Source: Hydrogenophaga sp.
GTDB lineage: Bacteria > Pseudomonadota > Gammaproteobacteria > Burkholderiales > Burkholderiaceae_C
Direction of reading: 5' to 3'
NCBI GenBank assembly: GCA_011390855.1
Contig: JAABRN010000536.1
Coordinates: 1-7,054 of the forward strand
DNA length: 7,054 nucleotides
Made by a program: the position numbers and the translations under genes. Below are positions 6,297 to 7,054 of the stretch, one piece after another (the stretch's first letter is position 1; each line of letters starts with the position of its first letter). The notes under the pieces are model-generated. The model had not been told where the DNA came from. It did not search any database and worked only from the letters and a program-made list of their open reading frames with translations.

Positions 6297-7054
6297 GCGA
6301 GCCACTCGGCAAACGAGATAAAAGGAACCAGTTCGCCGCGCGCAATGGTGCGCCCAGCGGGTTTGTCCACCAGGCCATCGGCCCAGGCGACCGATGTGAG
6401 CACGCCCGAGCTCTGGTTGTGAAACAGATCAAGGCCACCCGCGTCGTTGCGCCGCACGCGGATGAACTCCCGGCGCTTGTCGGCGCGGGTCAGGTCAAAG
6501 TGAGCTGGCAACATCACCGGAGCGGGCATGGCCTGAGCGGCAGCCGCTTTGACGCCCTGCAACGCCAGCAGAAACGGACGAACCAGCAGGACGAACGTGA
6601 CAAAACTGGACACCGGATTCCCGGGCAATCCAATGAAATGACAGGGCTGCTGCGCCTCTTCGCCCGCGGCATGCCGGCGAACCGTGCCGTAGGCAAATGG
6701 CTTGCCGGGTTTCATGGCTATCTGCCAGAGATCCAGCGAGCCCAGCTGCTGCACAGATGGTTTGATGTGGTCTTCTTCCCCCACCGAGACACCACCGCTG
6801 GTGAGAATCAGGTCGTGATGGTCGGCTGCCGACTGCAGCGCCGCGAGCGTCGCTTCGCGCTTGTCAGGCACGATCCCCAGGTCGCTCACCTCGCACCCCA
6901 TTCGGTGCAACAGCGCCCGCAGGAAAAAGCGATTCGAGTTGTAGATGGCTCCCGGCGGCATCGCTTCGGGAGGCAAATCCCCCGGCATGACGAGTTCGTC
7001 ACCGGTGGAAAACAGCGCCACGCGCGGCCGCGCCACCACCGACAACCTGGCCCG
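6293..7054 (-). CDS. moeA: MoeA, molybdopterin molybdenumtransferase (5' part missing)
   Basis: MoeA inserts molybdate into adenylylated molybdopterin, the last common step of molybdenum cofactor synthesis. The reading frame is open to the window edge, so only the C-terminal 253 of roughly 400 residues are seen; the N-terminal domains lie outside. Present are the MogA-like domain motifs FSTGDELV (15-22 of the visible part), TSGGVSVGEEDHIKP (85-99), MKPGKPFAYG (114-123) and GLPGNPVSSF (142-151), followed by the C-terminal beta domain (about 175-250). No start can be given: the first in-window start-like codon (TTG at 7045) lies inside the conserved domain. Its stop overlaps the moaD ATG by the ATGA arrangement. 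MoeA and MoaD are thus linked in one transcript. Confidence 0.95.
   Translation of the reverse strand, partial: RARLSVVARPRVALFSTGDELVMPGDLPPEAMPPGAIYNSNRFFLRALLHRMGCEVSDLGIVPDKREATLAALQSAADHHDLILTSGGVSVGEEDHIKPSVQQLGSLDLWQIAMKPGKPFAYGTVRRHAAGEEAQQPCHFIGLPGNPVSSFVTFVLLVRPFLLALQGVKAAAAQAMPAPVMLPAHFDLTRADKRREFIRVRRNDAGGLDLFHNQSSGVLTSVAWADGLVDKPAGRTIARGELVPFISFAEWLA

Overview
The window looks like the chromosome of a GC-rich betaproteobacterium, most likely Burkholderiales of the Comamonadaceae type (Acidovorax, Hydrogenophaga or Rhodoferax relatives). The reasons are the protein sequences, the moeA-moaD-moaE block next to clpB, and a C-run/G-run intergenic repeat at the left edge that I recall as typical of that family. 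The genus is not resolved from this sequence alone.

Layout: apart from one small gene at the left, all real genes are on the minus strand, so transcription runs from right to left. From the right edge: moeA (molybdopterin molybdenumtransferase, cut by the window end, 6293-7054); moaD (small molybdopterin synthase subunit), whose ATG overlaps the moeA stop; moaE (catalytic molybdopterin synthase subunit); a GNAT-type acetyltransferase 24 bases behind moaE; a 129-base regulatory gap; clpB (ClpB disaggregase, 869 residues); an 85-base gap holding a strong hairpin; and an aldehyde dehydrogenase of the coniferyl aldehyde dehydrogenase group (500-1921). A small plus-strand gene of unknown function (222-479) converges on the dehydrogenase. 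The first 221 bases hold a structured repeat, then a cluster of TGACA/TGTCA motifs upstream of that small gene.

How the genes work together: moaD and moaE encode the two subunits of molybdopterin synthase, which puts the dithiolene sulfurs into the pterin. MoeA then inserts molybdenum. The three form a tight cofactor operon. ClpB is an independent heat-shock function. Its upstream gap carries a good sigma-32-like promoter and, further upstream, a perfect FNR/Anr-type palindrome. The acetyltransferase and the dehydrogenase have no evident functional link to their neighbours.

I see no tRNA, rRNA, CRISPR array, insertion sequence or phage gene, and no convincing new multi-gene system. The observations most worth following are regulatory: the clpB upstream region, the TGACA motif cluster, and the uncharacterised small protein. 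Long plus-strand open frames lying over clpB and the dehydrogenase are GC-driven shadows.
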